A stretch of 64,000 nt of DNA, from assembly GCF_001590795.1 (NCBI RefSeq), contig NZ_JXDL01000001.1, positions 4,971,228 through 5,035,227 on the forward strand, given 5' to 3'. Both the position numbers and the translations under genes were made by a program. A model generated the notes under the pieces. The model was not told the DNA's origin, made no database searches, and was given only the letters and a program-made list of their open reading frames with translations. Positions 29,138 to 38,039 of this stretch are shown here, in pieces. Numbering within the stretch: position 1 is the first letter of the stretch; every line of letters starts with the position of its first letter. The stretch is from Bradyrhizobium sp. AT1 (GTDB taxonomy: Bacteria; Pseudomonadota; Alphaproteobacteria; Rhizobiales; Xanthobacteraceae).

Positions 29138-30502
29138 ATGAAAGACACATCCATGCCCACGACCAAACCGCTCTGGACCAGCTTCCTCCGCTTCCTCGCG
29201 CCCTTGATGCTGAGCAACGCGTTGCAATCGCTATTCGGCACCGTCAGCAACGTCTATCTCGGCCAGATGCTCGGCGTCGACGCGCTGGCGGCCGTCTCGG
29301 TGTTCTTCCCGGTGATGTTCTTCCTGTTCGCCTTCGTCATGGGCCTCAGCACCGGCGCGACCGTGCTGATCGGCCAGGCCTTTGGCGCGCGAGAGCACGA
29401 CAAGATCAAGAGCATCGTGGGTACGACGCTTGCGATCGGCCTGTTGCTGTCTATTTCGGTCGCGCTGATCGGCGGGCTGTTCAGCCGTGAACTGATGACG
29501 GCGCTCGCCACGCCCGCGGACATCCTCGCGCCGGCCAGCGCCTATGCACGGATCATGCTGCTCACCATGCCGCTCGGCTTCGTCTTCCTGCTGATGACGG
29601 CGATGATCCGCGGCGTCGGCGACGCGCTCACGCCGCTGCTGGCGCTGGCGTTGTCGACCGCGATCGGCCTGATCCTGACGCCGATGTTGATCCGCGGGTC
29701 GTTCGGATTACCGGCGGCCGGCATCACCAGTCCGGCATGGGCAGCCGCCATCGCGAACGCGCTCACGCTGATTGCGCTGGCCGTCTATCTGCGGCGGAAG
29801 ACGCACGCGCTCGCGCCGGACGCGGCATTGCTGCGTCACCTCCAGCTCGACGGCGCCATGCTCGGCAAGATTCTCGGCATCGGATTGCCGAGCGCCATCG
29901 GCATGGTGGTGATGGCGATCGCGGAGCTGGTGCTGCTCGGCCTCGTCAACGGCTTCGGGTCGGACGCCACCGCAGCGTACGGCGCTGTCAACCAGGTGAT
30001 GGGCTACACGCAGTTCACGGCGATGTCGATTTCGATTGCAGTCTCGATCCTCGGCGCGCAGGCGGTCGGCAGCGGCGACAGAACCCGGCTCGATCACATC
30101 GTGCGGACCGGGCTCGCCTTCAACCTCGTCCTGACCGGCGGGCTGGTCGCGCTGATCTATCTCGTACCGCGTGCCGTGCTCGGCATCTTCATCACTGACA
30201 GCACCGTGCTCGATCTGGCGAAGCAGCTGCTCTTCATCGCCTTATGGAGCTCGGTGCCGTTCGGCCTCGCCACGGTGTTCTCCGGCGCCATGCGCGCGGC
30301 GGGCGTCGCGTTGACGCCGATGCTGCTCTCGATCTTCGCGATTGTCGCGATCGAGCTGCCTGCTGCGGTGATCCTGAGCCGCACGATCGGCCTTCAGGGC
30401 GTGTGGGCCGCCTATCCCATCGTGTTCTGCGCCATGTTCGTTTTGCAGATGGGCTATTACGTCCTGGTGTGGCGCAAACGGACGATCCGGCGGATGGTCT
30501 GA
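29138..30502 (+). CDS. MATE family efflux transporter
   Basis: The 454-residue protein has 12 predicted membrane helices in two similar halves. The first contains LSNALQSLFGTVSNVYLGQMLG and GLSTGATVLIGQAFGA; the second contains YGAVNQVMGYTQFTAMSIS and GAQAVGSGD. These repeats are the MATE signature. Such pumps export cationic drugs or metabolites against Na+ or H+; the substrate is unknown. ATG 29153 is an alternative start. It follows DUF2239 by 75 bases. Confidence 0.93.
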   Translation: MKDTSMPTTKPLWTSFLRFLAPLMLSNALQSLFGTVSNVYLGQMLGVDALAAVSVFFPVMFFLFAFVMGLSTGATVLIGQAFGAREHDKIKSIVGTTLAIGLLLSISVALIGGLFSRELMTALATPADILAPASAYARIMLLTMPLGFVFLLMTAMIRGVGDALTPLLALALSTAIGLILTPMLIRGSFGLPAAGITSPAWAAAIANALTLIALAVYLRRKTHALAPDAALLRHLQLDGAMLGKILGIGLPSAIGMVVMAIAELVLLGLVNGFGSDATAAYGAVNQVMGYTQFTAMSISIAVSILGAQAVGSGDRTRLDHIVRTGLAFNLVLTGGLVALIYLVPRAVLGIFITDSTVLDLAKQLLFIALWSSVPFGLATVFSGAMRAAGVALTPMLLSIFAIVAIELPAAVILSRTIGLQGVWAAYPIVFCAMFVLQMGYYVLVWRKRTIRRMV

Positions 30503-30591
30503 TCCCCAGAATATTATGACCGTCATTAAACGGTGGACCTGTGCCGGATGCTGCGCCACAATGTGCGAAAGAGACGTCAGGGAGATCGAAT

Positions 30592-31200
30592 TTGACCCGC
30601 ACCGCCCCGCAATTCCTGTTCGATTTCGGCAGCCCGAACGCCTATCTCAGCCATCTCGCGATACCCGCGATCGAGCAGCGCATCGGCGTCAAATTCGAAT
30701 ATGTCCCGATCCTGCTCGGCGGCATCTTCAAAGCGACCAACAACAAGTCGCCGGCCGAGACGCTCGCCGGCGTCAAGAACAAGCGCGAGTTTCACGCTGT
30801 CGAGACCGAGCGCTTCATCAAGCGCTTCAAGGTCCAGCCCTATGTCTGGAATCCGCATTTCCCCGTCAACACGCTGAACCTGATGCGCACGGCGATCGCC
30901 GCGCAGCTCGAAGGTGTGTTCGAGGCATATGTCGAAGCCGCTTTCCACCACATGTGGCGCGAGCCGAAGAAGATGGACGACCCTGAAGTCGCGGCGAAGG
31001 CGCTGGCATCCTCCGGGCTCGATGCGCAAAGGCTGTTCGCCCGCGCCCAGGAGGCGGAGGTGAAGGGCAAGCTGATCAAGAACACCGAGGAGGCCGTGGC
31101 CCGCGGCGCGTTCGGCTCGCCGACCTTCTTCGTCGGCAACGAGATGTTCTTCGGCAAGGAGCAGCTGCGCGAGGTCGAGGAGATGGTGCTGGGAATGTAG
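30592..31200 (+). CDS. DsbA-family 2-hydroxychromene-2-carboxylate isomerase-like protein
   Basis: The 202-residue protein has a thioredoxin-fold start FLFDFGSPNAYLSHLA with serine in place of the DsbA cysteines. It continues with PILLGGIFKATNNKSP, the helical insertion, and GAFGSPTFFVGNEMFFGKEQL, all typical of glutathione-dependent HCCA isomerases and kappa-GST-like proteins. The start is TTG, with AGGGAG about eight bases upstream. The natural substrate is not known; no naphthalene-type pathway genes are nearby. Confidence 0.88.
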   Translation: MTRTAPQFLFDFGSPNAYLSHLAIPAIEQRIGVKFEYVPILLGGIFKATNNKSPAETLAGVKNKREFHAVETERFIKRFKVQPYVWNPHFPVNTLNLMRTAIAAQLEGVFEAYVEAAFHHMWREPKKMDDPEVAAKALASSGLDAQRLFARAQEAEVKGKLIKNTEEAVARGAFGSPTFFVGNEMFFGKEQLREVEEMVLGM

Positions 31201-31308
31201 TCCCCTTGTCGCGACAGAATGTGATCGCGGCAGCAATCTGGATTGCTTCGCTTCGTTCGCAATGACGACTATAGATGGTCCGCCAATAGCAACAAAAAGG
31301 AATATCGC

Positions 31309-32232
31309 ATGCGTATCCTCGTGGTCGGCGCCGGCGCCATCGGCGGCTATTTTGGTGGCAGGCTGTTGCAGGCCGGCCGCGACGTCACCTTCCTGGTCCG
31401 GCCGCGCCGGGCCGGCGAGCTCGCCAGCGCCGGGCTCGTCATCAAGAGCCCGAACGGCGATGTGACCTTGAACAATCCGCCGATCGTGCAGGCCGACGCG
31501 CTCAAGGATAAGTTCGACGTCGTGCTGCTGAGCTGCAAGGCGTTCGACCTCGACGACGCCATCAAATCGTTTGCCGCGGCTGTCGGGCCGAACACTGCGA
31601 TCATCCCGATGCTCAACGGCATGAAGCATCTCGACATCCTCGATGCCAGGTTCGGCAAGGAACGCGTGCTCGGCGGGCTCTGCGCCATCGCCGCGACCTT
31701 GAACGAGAAGCGCGAGGTGGTACAACTGCAGCCGATGCAGTCGATCAATTACGGCGAGCGCGACGGCAAGCTTTCGGATCGCGTCAAGGCGATCGACGAG
31801 GCCTTCAAGAGCGGCATCACCGGGGCCACCGCCAGCCAGAACATCATGCAGGACATGTGGGAGAAGTGGGTGTTCCTCTCCTCGCTCGCAGCGTCCACCA
31901 GCCTGATGCGCACCTCTGTCGGCAACATCCTTGCAGCCCCCGGTGGCCGCGATTTCCTGCTCGGCATGCTGGACGAGACCAGTGCGATCGCCGCCGCGTC
32001 GGGCTATACGCCGGGCGGGCCGTTCTTCGAGCGCGTCAAGGGCCTGCTCACCACCGAGGGCTCGCCGATGACCGCTTCGATGTTCCGCGACATCAAGGCT
32101 GGCCTGCCGGTCGAAGCCGACCACGTCATCGGCGACCTCATCGCGCGCGCCGACGCTGCGAAGGTGCCGGTGCCGAAGCTGCGCATCGCCTACACGCATT
32201 TGAAGGCGTATGAGAAGCAGCGGGCGGGGTAG
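31309..32232 (+). CDS. ketopantoate reductase family (ApbA/PanE) dehydrogenase
   Basis: The 307-residue protein has a Rossmann motif VVGAGAIGGYFGGRLLQAG, the catalytic-lysine region LLSCKAFDLDDAI, and the C-terminal KWVFLSSLAASTSLMR and TEGSPMTASMFRDIKAG (K and S conserved in PanE). It may make pantoate for coenzyme A, but the family contains many paralogues of other specificity. ATG 31309 has AAAAGG nine bases upstream. A palindromic element follows the stop. Confidence 0.9.
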   Translation: MRILVVGAGAIGGYFGGRLLQAGRDVTFLVRPRRAGELASAGLVIKSPNGDVTLNNPPIVQADALKDKFDVVLLSCKAFDLDDAIKSFAAAVGPNTAIIPMLNGMKHLDILDARFGKERVLGGLCAIAATLNEKREVVQLQPMQSINYGERDGKLSDRVKAIDEAFKSGITGATASQNIMQDMWEKWVFLSSLAASTSLMRTSVGNILAAPGGRDFLLGMLDETSAIAAASGYTPGGPFFERVKGLLTTEGSPMTASMFRDIKAGLPVEADHVIGDLIARADAAKVPVPKLRIAYTHLKAYEKQRAG

Positions 32233-32253
32233 GCAGCAGCTACACACTCCGCT

Positions 32254-32290
32254 GTCGTCCCGGACAAGCGAAGCGCAGATCCGGGACGAC
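32254..32290. repeat. Palindromic intergenic element (GTCGTCCCGGA type)
   Basis: Perfect 11-base arms GTCGTCCCGGA (32254-32264) and TCCGGGACGAC (32280-32290). It lies between convergent genes and is related in sequence to the element at 47205-47350. Confidence 0.85.
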
Positions 32291-32317
32291 GAGCTGTGTT
32301 GACCGCTCGACCCCGCG

Positions 32318-32911
32318 CTATTTGAGATGCGCCAGATAGTGCGAGACGGCCGTGATTTCCTCGTCGCTCATGTGATAGGCGACATCGGCCATCGCGGCGA
32401 CGCCGCCGCCGACGCGCTGGCCGGCTTTGTAGTCGTGCAGCGCCTTGACCAGATATTCTTCGCGCTGGCCGGCCAGCCGCGCGACTCCCTTGGTGCCGGC
32501 AAAGCTGTCGGTGTGGCATGAGGCGCAGCGGCGCCCGGCGGCAACTTGCGCACCTTTCTTCGACAGGTCCGGATCGCCGTCTTCCGCGCCCTTCGGCGGC
32601 GTCATTTGCGAGAAGTAGGCGCCGAAACCGCGGATGTCCTCGTTGGTCATCTCCTCGACGATCGGCTTCATCTGATCGTTCTTGCGCGAGCCGGCGCGGA
32701 AGAACACGAGCTGCCACTGGATGAACTGATCGGGCTGACCGGCGAGCGAAGGGATGTTCTCCGTCTGCGAAATGCCGTTCTCGCCGTGGCATCCGGAGCA
32801 GACGGAAGCCTTCTCCTTGATCGCGGAATTGTCGGCGGCCTGGGCCGGGATGAAGGCCGGCGCTGCGAGCAATAGCGCACCGATGGCGTACGACAAAAAC
32901 TGACGGCGCAT
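32318..32911 (-). CDS. dihaem cytochrome c (cytochrome c4-like)
   Basis: The 197-residue precursor has a signal peptide (AIGALLLAAPAFIPAQA) and two class I haem domains with CSGCH (about residue 38) and CASCH (about residue 133). Distal methionines are available in DQMKPIVEEM and AAMADVAYHMS. It should carry electrons in the periplasm. It follows the PQQ-type dehydrogenase gene on the same strand, about 210 bases away, and is a plausible acceptor for that enzyme. Confidence 0.92.
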   Translation of the reverse strand: MRRQFLSYAIGALLLAAPAFIPAQAADNSAIKEKASVCSGCHGENGISQTENIPSLAGQPDQFIQWQLVFFRAGSRKNDQMKPIVEEMTNEDIRGFGAYFSQMTPPKGAEDGDPDLSKKGAQVAAGRRCASCHTDSFAGTKGVARLAGQREEYLVKALHDYKAGQRVGGGVAAMADVAYHMSDEEITAVSHYLAHLK

Positions 32912-32936
32912 GATGAGGATTCCGATCTATCGAGCC

Positions 32937-33054
32937 TGTCATTCCGGAGCATGCGAAGGACGAGCTCCGATGCGCGATTGCGCATCCGAGAATCCATAAC
33001 CCCCAGTCGGGGTTATGGGTTCCGGGCTTGCGCTGGCGCGCGGTCCGGAACGAC
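32937..33054. repeat. Composite palindromic element with an inner perfect hairpin
   Basis: Outer arms TGTCATTCCGGA and TCCGGAACGACA enclose an inner hairpin CCATAACCCC (32994-33003) / GGGGTTATGG (33009-33018). It lies in the gap between the cytochrome c and propeller-dehydrogenase genes. Confidence 0.85.
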
Positions 33055-33070
33055 AGTGAAAGACCTTGTC

Positions 33071-33110
33071 ATAAAAGAGGCTGCGGCCGTCATCCGGTCG
33101 CAGCCTCTTC
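33071..33110 (-). terminator. Rho-independent terminator of the propeller dehydrogenase gene
   Basis: Arms AAGAGGCTGCG (33075-33085) and CGCAGCCTCTT (33099-33109). On the minus strand the stem is followed by TTTTAT, directly after the stop codon at 33122. Confidence 0.85.
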
Positions 33111-33121
33111 GCAACGTCGCG

Positions 33122-34399
33122 CTACTTCTTGCTGTAGCTGATGCGGTAGATCGCGCCGGCCCAGTCGTCGGCGACGAGGATCGAGCCGTCCTTGGCGAGG
33201 ATGATGTCGTCGGGACGGCCGAGATAGCCCTGGTCACCCTCGATCCAGCCGGAGGCGAACACCTCCTGCTTGGGGTTCTTGCCATCAGGTCCGACGATCA
33301 CGCGCATGATACGGCCGCCCTGGTATTTGTGGCGATTCCAGGAGCCGTGCTCGGCAATCAGGATGTTGTTCTTGTACTCGGCGGGGAATTGGTCGCCGGT
33401 GTAGAACTTCATGCCGAGCGGAGCGACATGGGCGCCGAGGTTCAGCACGGGCGGCGTGAACTCGGAGCATTTGTGGCCCATCGCGAACTTGTCGTCGGGC
33501 AGATTGCCCTGGTGACAGTAGGGATAGCCGAAATGCTCGCCGATCTTGTTGATCATGTTCAGCTTGTCTGAGGGCAGATCGTCGCTGATCCAGTCGCGGG
33601 CATTCTCGGTGAACCAGTATTTGCCGGTGCGCGGATCGACGTCGCCGCCGACCGAGTTGCGAACACCGAGCGCGTAGATTTCGGCGTTGCCGGTCTTGGG
33701 ATCGACGCGCCGGATCTGCGAGACGCTGGTCGGCGGGATGCCGATGTTGAAGGGCGGTCCGAACGGAATGTAGAACCAGCCTTCCTTGTCGACCGCGATG
33801 TACTTCCAGCCATGCGCGGCATAGGACGGCATGTCGTCATAGACGACCTTGCCGTCGCCGAGCTTGTCGAGATTGGCCTCCGCATTGTCGTAGCGGATCA
33901 GCTTGTCGACGGCGATGACGTAGAGCGCGCCATCCCTGAAGGCGAGACCGGTGGGCATGTTGAGGCCCTTGAGGACGGTCTTGACCTCCTTCTTTCCGTT
34001 GTTGTCCTTGATGGCATAGACGTTGCCGAGGCCGAACGAGCCGACGAACAGCGTGCCCTTGTCACCCCAGGCCATCTGCCGCGCGGCCAGCACGCCCGAG
34101 GCATAGACCTCGATCTTGAAGCCTGGCGGCAGCTTGATCTTCTTGATGATGTTGGCGAGCTCGGCATCGGAGGCGCCGGTCGGCGGGCCCGAGGGCGGCG
34201 CGAGGCCCTTCTGCGCCTCGGTCTCGTCGCCCAGGAACCAATCATCCGGCGGATGGGTCCAGAACTCCTTGGTGCCGGATTCGTATTTCTTCAGCGGCTT
34301 GTTCTTGTCCTGCTGCGCATGGCCAACACTGGTTCCCGCAAGAAGGGCAACCGCTGCAAGCGCCAGAACGGATTGAAAGACGGATCGATGGAATTTCAT
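33122..34399 (-). CDS. PQQ-dependent sugar/sorbosone dehydrogenase-like beta-propeller protein, periplasmic
   Basis: The 425-residue precursor has a signal peptide (LALAAVALLAGTSVGHAQ). The mature part matches the soluble glucose/sorbosone dehydrogenase fold: LPPGFKIEVYASGVLAARQMAWG, NMPTGLAFRDGALYV, LGVRNSVGGDVDPRTGKYWFTENARD (residues around 240-265), FGYPYCHQG and GRPDDIILAKDGSILVADDW. The RNSVGG and ENARD motifs are typical PQQ and calcium contacts. The substrate is unknown. With the cytochrome c gene it may form a small periplasmic respiratory module. Confidence 0.88.
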   Translation of the reverse strand: MKFHRSVFQSVLALAAVALLAGTSVGHAQQDKNKPLKKYESGTKEFWTHPPDDWFLGDETEAQKGLAPPSGPPTGASDAELANIIKKIKLPPGFKIEVYASGVLAARQMAWGDKGTLFVGSFGLGNVYAIKDNNGKKEVKTVLKGLNMPTGLAFRDGALYVIAVDKLIRYDNAEANLDKLGDGKVVYDDMPSYAAHGWKYIAVDKEGWFYIPFGPPFNIGIPPTSVSQIRRVDPKTGNAEIYALGVRNSVGGDVDPRTGKYWFTENARDWISDDLPSDKLNMINKIGEHFGYPYCHQGNLPDDKFAMGHKCSEFTPPVLNLGAHVAPLGMKFYTGDQFPAEYKNNILIAEHGSWNRHKYQGGRIMRVIVGPDGKNPKQEVFASGWIEGDQGYLGRPDDIILAKDGSILVADDWAGAIYRISYSKK

Positions 34400-34752
34400 C
34401 GCGTCACTCCCCTAAGGCAGCCGTCAGGGCTGCGCGTTATTTTATTTTGCTAGTCGAGAGGCGAAGTTTGGGGTCTGCCGAGAAGCAGACGCAAAAAGGC
34501 TAGCACATCTGCGAGCGCTGAGAAGGGCGTCGCGTACGCTGCGGTTGCGCTCAATAAAAATTGAGACGGAATGTCAACGAGGGAAACGCGGCGACGGCAG
34601 CGTTCTCGCTGCAACGCGGAATAAAGCCAGTCAAAGGGCCTCAAACAAAAAATGCGAAAACAACCCCATGCACAGTAGAACGGCGCAGGTTGCGCTGCCC
34701 GGGATCGACCAGACAGGCACTTGACCCGTCGAGCAAAACATCATCGCGGTGC
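34400..34752. other. 353-base intergenic region
   Basis: Two minus-strand genes flank it. It must contain the promoter of the dehydrogenase gene. An unmatched 64-codon frame (34450-34644, minus) has no recognisable product or ribosome-binding site. I see no RNA gene or clear terminator. Confidence 0.4.
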
Positions 34753-35739
34753 TCAACTGGCGACCGGGTAGGGTCCGTCGTCGAACACCGTGTCATGATA
34801 GCCCTTGGCGCCGATCTCGCGGGCCAGCACGCTGCGAAAATCGCAGCCGTCGCGCAAGGCTCTCAGCGCATGCGCGAAGTCGAATTCAGGCCGCCAGCCG
34901 AGCTCACGCCGCGCGCGCTCGTTGACATAGACGCGGTCGATCTCGCGGAAGAGCCGCCAGCCGCGCGCCGCATAGAGTTGCGCGCACTCCGGATAGAGCT
35001 CGCGCACGACGCCGGCCGCATCGCGCGCGAGCGCTTCGAGATGTCGCGCTTCGAACGGGCTGGTGGCGGAAATGATGTAACAGCCAAAACCGATCCTTGG
35101 CGCGCGCTCGACGGCAAGCAGATGGGCACTCACCGCATCGGCAATATCCAGCCGGCGATAGAGCAGCTCGTTGGCCTGCGCGTTCTCCAGTCCGTAAGCC
35201 GACCGCATCGCGGGATCGTCGTCGTCCTCCGGAAAGAAACGCGAGGTCCGCAACACCACCACCGGCAGTCCGCGCTCGCGGAAGAACAGCTCGCATAGCG
35301 TCTCCGCCATCAGCTTGGTCGTGCCGTAGATGTTCTTCGGGATAGGCGGCAGGTCCTCGGTGACCCACACCGCTGCCTGTCCGGCCCCGGGCCGAAGCTG
35401 CGAGCCGAACGCGCTGGTGGTGCTGGTAAAGACGAAGCTCGTCACACCAGCCGAAGCGGACGCCTCGAGCAGATTGAGCGTGCCAGTGACGTTGGTGTCG
35501 ACGAAGTCCTGCCTGGTGTGGGTCGCCACATGCGGCTTGTGCAGCGTCGCGGTGTGGATCACGGCAGTGACGCCGGCCATCTGGCCGCGCACGAAATTGG
35601 GATCGACGATCGAGCCGACGGCATCGGTGAAGGGCGATGGCTTCAGGTCGATCCCGCGCGCGGCGGAGCCGCGATCGCGGAGCGTCCGGAGAATGGCCTC
35701 GCCAAGATGACCCGCGCTGCCGGTGACTAGGATTGTCAT
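34753..35739 (-). CDS. NAD-dependent epimerase/dehydratase (extended SDR)
   Basis: The 328-residue protein has TGSAGHLGEAIL at the N-terminus, aspartate-binding GIDLKPSP, VIHTATLHKPH, a serine/threonine-rich VFTSTTSAFGS and the catalytic YGTTKLMAE. This is an extended SDR, probably acting on a nucleotide sugar or related compound. It stands alone, transcribed away from the macrodomain gene. Confidence 0.88.
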   Translation of the reverse strand: MTILVTGSAGHLGEAILRTLRDRGSAARGIDLKPSPFTDAVGSIVDPNFVRGQMAGVTAVIHTATLHKPHVATHTRQDFVDTNVTGTLNLLEASASAGVTSFVFTSTTSAFGSQLRPGAGQAAVWVTEDLPPIPKNIYGTTKLMAETLCELFFRERGLPVVVLRTSRFFPEDDDDPAMRSAYGLENAQANELLYRRLDIADAVSAHLLAVERAPRIGFGCYIISATSPFEARHLEALARDAAGVVRELYPECAQLYAARGWRLFREIDRVYVNERARRELGWRPEFDFAHALRALRDGCDFRSVLAREIGAKGYHDTVFDDGPYPVAS

Positions 35740-35966
35740 GTTACATCTATAAATTTCAGAGTAACCGCGGACGTAGTAGCTGCGATAGAACTAAGCGGGT
35801 AGATAGCCGGAAACGCGAGCTGGTTAAGGCCTGATTTTGCAGTGCAGCACGCTGTTCTAACTTTGTTCTTTACAAAGCCGTGAAATTCTGGTTGATTGTA
35901 TCGATTCGTCCGATGGTCGCTGTTACTCCACAATCCGCCGCCACTTGCGATTTCACCGGGAAGCCT

Positions 35967-36875
35967 ATGCTCATTTATCGCCGCACGAGTCTCCTCGAGT
36001 CCACGGCCCAGACGCTCGTCAACACCGTCAACTGCGTCGGTGTCATGGGCAAAGGAATTGCAAAGGACTTCAAGGACCGCGAGCCAGAGATGTTCGCGGC
36101 CTACAAACGGATTTGCGATAAGCAGCTGTTGGCGCCAGGTAAACTATGGCTCTGGCGGGAATCGAGTCAGTGGGTCCTAAACTTTCCGACGAAACAGCAT
36201 TGGCGCAATCCGTCGAAGCTTGAATGGATTGATGCCGGCCTGAAGAAGTTTGTCCAGAACTACCAGAAGCTTGGCATAACCGAGATTTCTTTCCCTCGCC
36301 TCGGATGCGGCAACGGTGGCCTCGATTGGGAAACGGTTCGACCGTTGATGGAGGCACATCTCCATAAGTTGCCAATCCAAGTCTATATTCACGACTTTAC
36401 GGTACCGATCGGGCTACCAGAACACATGGAGGAGATCGCCGATCAGCTAAAGAATGAGCACGTGGGGCATAACTCCTTCGACGATTTCCTTGGTGCGATC
36501 AGGAAAGTTGTCGAAGTCGGAGTCGACAAGCTTGTCAACATCGAGACGAATGCGCCCCTTAAGGCCTCGGTTACTGAAGACGACGTGTTGACGGTAAAGA
36601 CAGATGAAATGACCTGGAGCTTCGAATCTGAAGATCTTATGGGAGCTTGGGTAGGCCTACAACGCGGCTTGCTGACCCGAGAAAAAGCCGCGTGGTCGAA
36701 AGAAGGGGCCGGTGATACGCTGTTATCTATCTTGAGCGTTCTACCGCAAGTTCGCCCCGTCCAGATTCAACCGATCAATCATTCGTCCCCTGAGGTCGCT
36801 CTCGAATATCGTCGTGGGCGCAGCAGCGCTGTTACACCCGCGTCCAAACCTCAACTTGAACTCGCATGGCGCTAA
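35967..36875 (+). CDS. DarG-like macrodomain protein (putative antitoxin)
   Basis: The 302-residue protein begins with a macrodomain (1-145) matching DarG: NTVNCVGVMGKG (19-30), NFPTKQHWR (72-80, with the lysine thought to act in de-ADP-ribosylation) and PRLGCGNGGLDW (110-121). In DarTG this domain removes ADP-ribose from thymidine bases and neutralises DarT. Residues 150-302 do not look like the usual DarG C-terminal domain and are unfamiliar. ATG 35967 has a close GGGAAG; GTG 35880 and ATG 35910 are longer options. G+C is visibly lower than in neighbours (28 of 60 bases in 36241-36300). The downstream toxin-like gene overlaps its end by 10 bases. Confidence 0.82.
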   Translation: MLIYRRTSLLESTAQTLVNTVNCVGVMGKGIAKDFKDREPEMFAAYKRICDKQLLAPGKLWLWRESSQWVLNFPTKQHWRNPSKLEWIDAGLKKFVQNYQKLGITEISFPRLGCGNGGLDWETVRPLMEAHLHKLPIQVYIHDFTVPIGLPEHMEEIADQLKNEHVGHNSFDDFLGAIRKVVEVGVDKLVNIETNAPLKASVTEDDVLTVKTDEMTWSFESEDLMGAWVGLQRGLLTREKAAWSKEGAGDTLLSILSVLPQVRPVQIQPINHSSPEVALEYRRGRSSAVTPASKPQLELAWR

Positions 36876-37855
36876 CGCTTGATTTTATTAATGCACACAT
36901 TGCTAAGTGGGAGCTGGCACTAGCCAAGCCCTTCTACCCGTATCGCGCCAAGTGGCCCGGTCGTCTATTTCATCACGCTCCGATTCAAAACGCAGTAAAA
37001 ATCCTCTTAGACGGAAATCTGCGGTCGCGCGATGATCCCGCGAACGCGAAAGAACTAGACGTGGCTGCGCCGGACGTCATCGCCACAAGAGGCGCGGCGC
37101 ATAGCTTCGCGCGACTGTATTTCCGTCCGCGAACACCAACCCAATGGCACATTGAGGGCATTCGCAAGCAAGGCGAGTGCAAGTGGGAGGGGGCTCACGC
37201 ACCAATTCTGGTGATGATGGTCTTTAGTGCGCAGACGGTGCTGTCATTACAGAACATAAAGTTCTGCGATCGCAATATGCAGATCGGTAGTGCCGATCCG
37301 GGCGACAGCGAAGACTATTTCAGCAAGATTCCATTCGACAAGGTATTTCACGAAGGGGGGACTGGTGGCGATCACTCGATCATTGAACATCGCTGCGCAG
37401 AGGTACTAGCCACTTCACCGCTCCCTCTAGCAGACCACCTTCAGTGGATTTACTGTCGAACCGACGCGGAAAAGCAGACCTTGCTTCACCTAATGGGAGA
37501 CAAGGGGAAGCATTGGGCTCAGAAGATTTTGATCTCCAACGATTTACTCGTTTTCGAACGAAAGTATGTTTTCGTAGAGGAAGTTTCTTTGGCTTCCGAT
37601 GGAGTGGTGTTTAAGCTCAGCCCCCGATACGATTCCCAAAACGTAAGCGTCACGGTCAAAGCTTGGGATCGCAGCCAAAAGCAGATTGTAAACTTTTCCA
37701 ACTCGTCGCTCTCTGCGCGACCTGCGCCGCCCAGCGCGGCGCTTCGCTGGAAGACACCCGGAGCATTTCCAAACGGGACTTACCTCGTCGAGATTGAGTT
37801 GGAAGGTCATTTGGCATTCAAGGACAAACTGAGCATCGGCGGCTTCCTCGTCTAG
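36866..37855 (+). CDS. DarT-like (DUF4433-type) ADP-ribosyltransferase with C-terminal extension (putative toxin)
   Basis: The 329-residue protein carries DarT signatures: GRLFHHAPIQNAVKIL (NAD-binding histidine region, 32-47), ARLYFRPRTPTQWH (82-95, the FYFAPRSPM-type motif) and RCAEVLATSPLPL (176-188), in which E179 is the probable catalytic glutamate. DarT modifies thymidine or guanosine in DNA. Residues about 235-329 form an extra, strand-rich region (DGVVFKLSPRYD, VSVTVKAWDRSQ, NGTYLVEIELEGH) that may be an immunoglobulin-like beta sandwich. Its start lies inside the last codons of the macrodomain gene, so translation is probably coupled. G+C is low. The exact target is unknown. Confidence 0.78.
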   Translation: MALTLDFINAHIAKWELALAKPFYPYRAKWPGRLFHHAPIQNAVKILLDGNLRSRDDPANAKELDVAAPDVIATRGAAHSFARLYFRPRTPTQWHIEGIRKQGECKWEGAHAPILVMMVFSAQTVLSLQNIKFCDRNMQIGSADPGDSEDYFSKIPFDKVFHEGGTGGDHSIIEHRCAEVLATSPLPLADHLQWIYCRTDAEKQTLLHLMGDKGKHWAQKILISNDLLVFERKYVFVEEVSLASDGVVFKLSPRYDSQNVSVTVKAWDRSQKQIVNFSNSSLSARPAPPSAALRWKTPGAFPNGTYLVEIELEGHLAFKDKLSIGGFLV

Positions 37856-37964
37856 TTTTCGAACTAGACAGGTCCATCATATGCTTGCAGAGGTCACGGC
37901 ATGGCCCCCGACCATGACCCCATCGACGGATGGCCAGAACGTGGCTGGACGCTTGGGAGAAAAT

Positions 37965-38039
<75 letters not shown>

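Noticed and set aside
35740..35966. Duplicate of the tRNA-Gly 3' end as an attachment site
   Set aside because: No matching stretch was found by eye, and there is no integrase gene.
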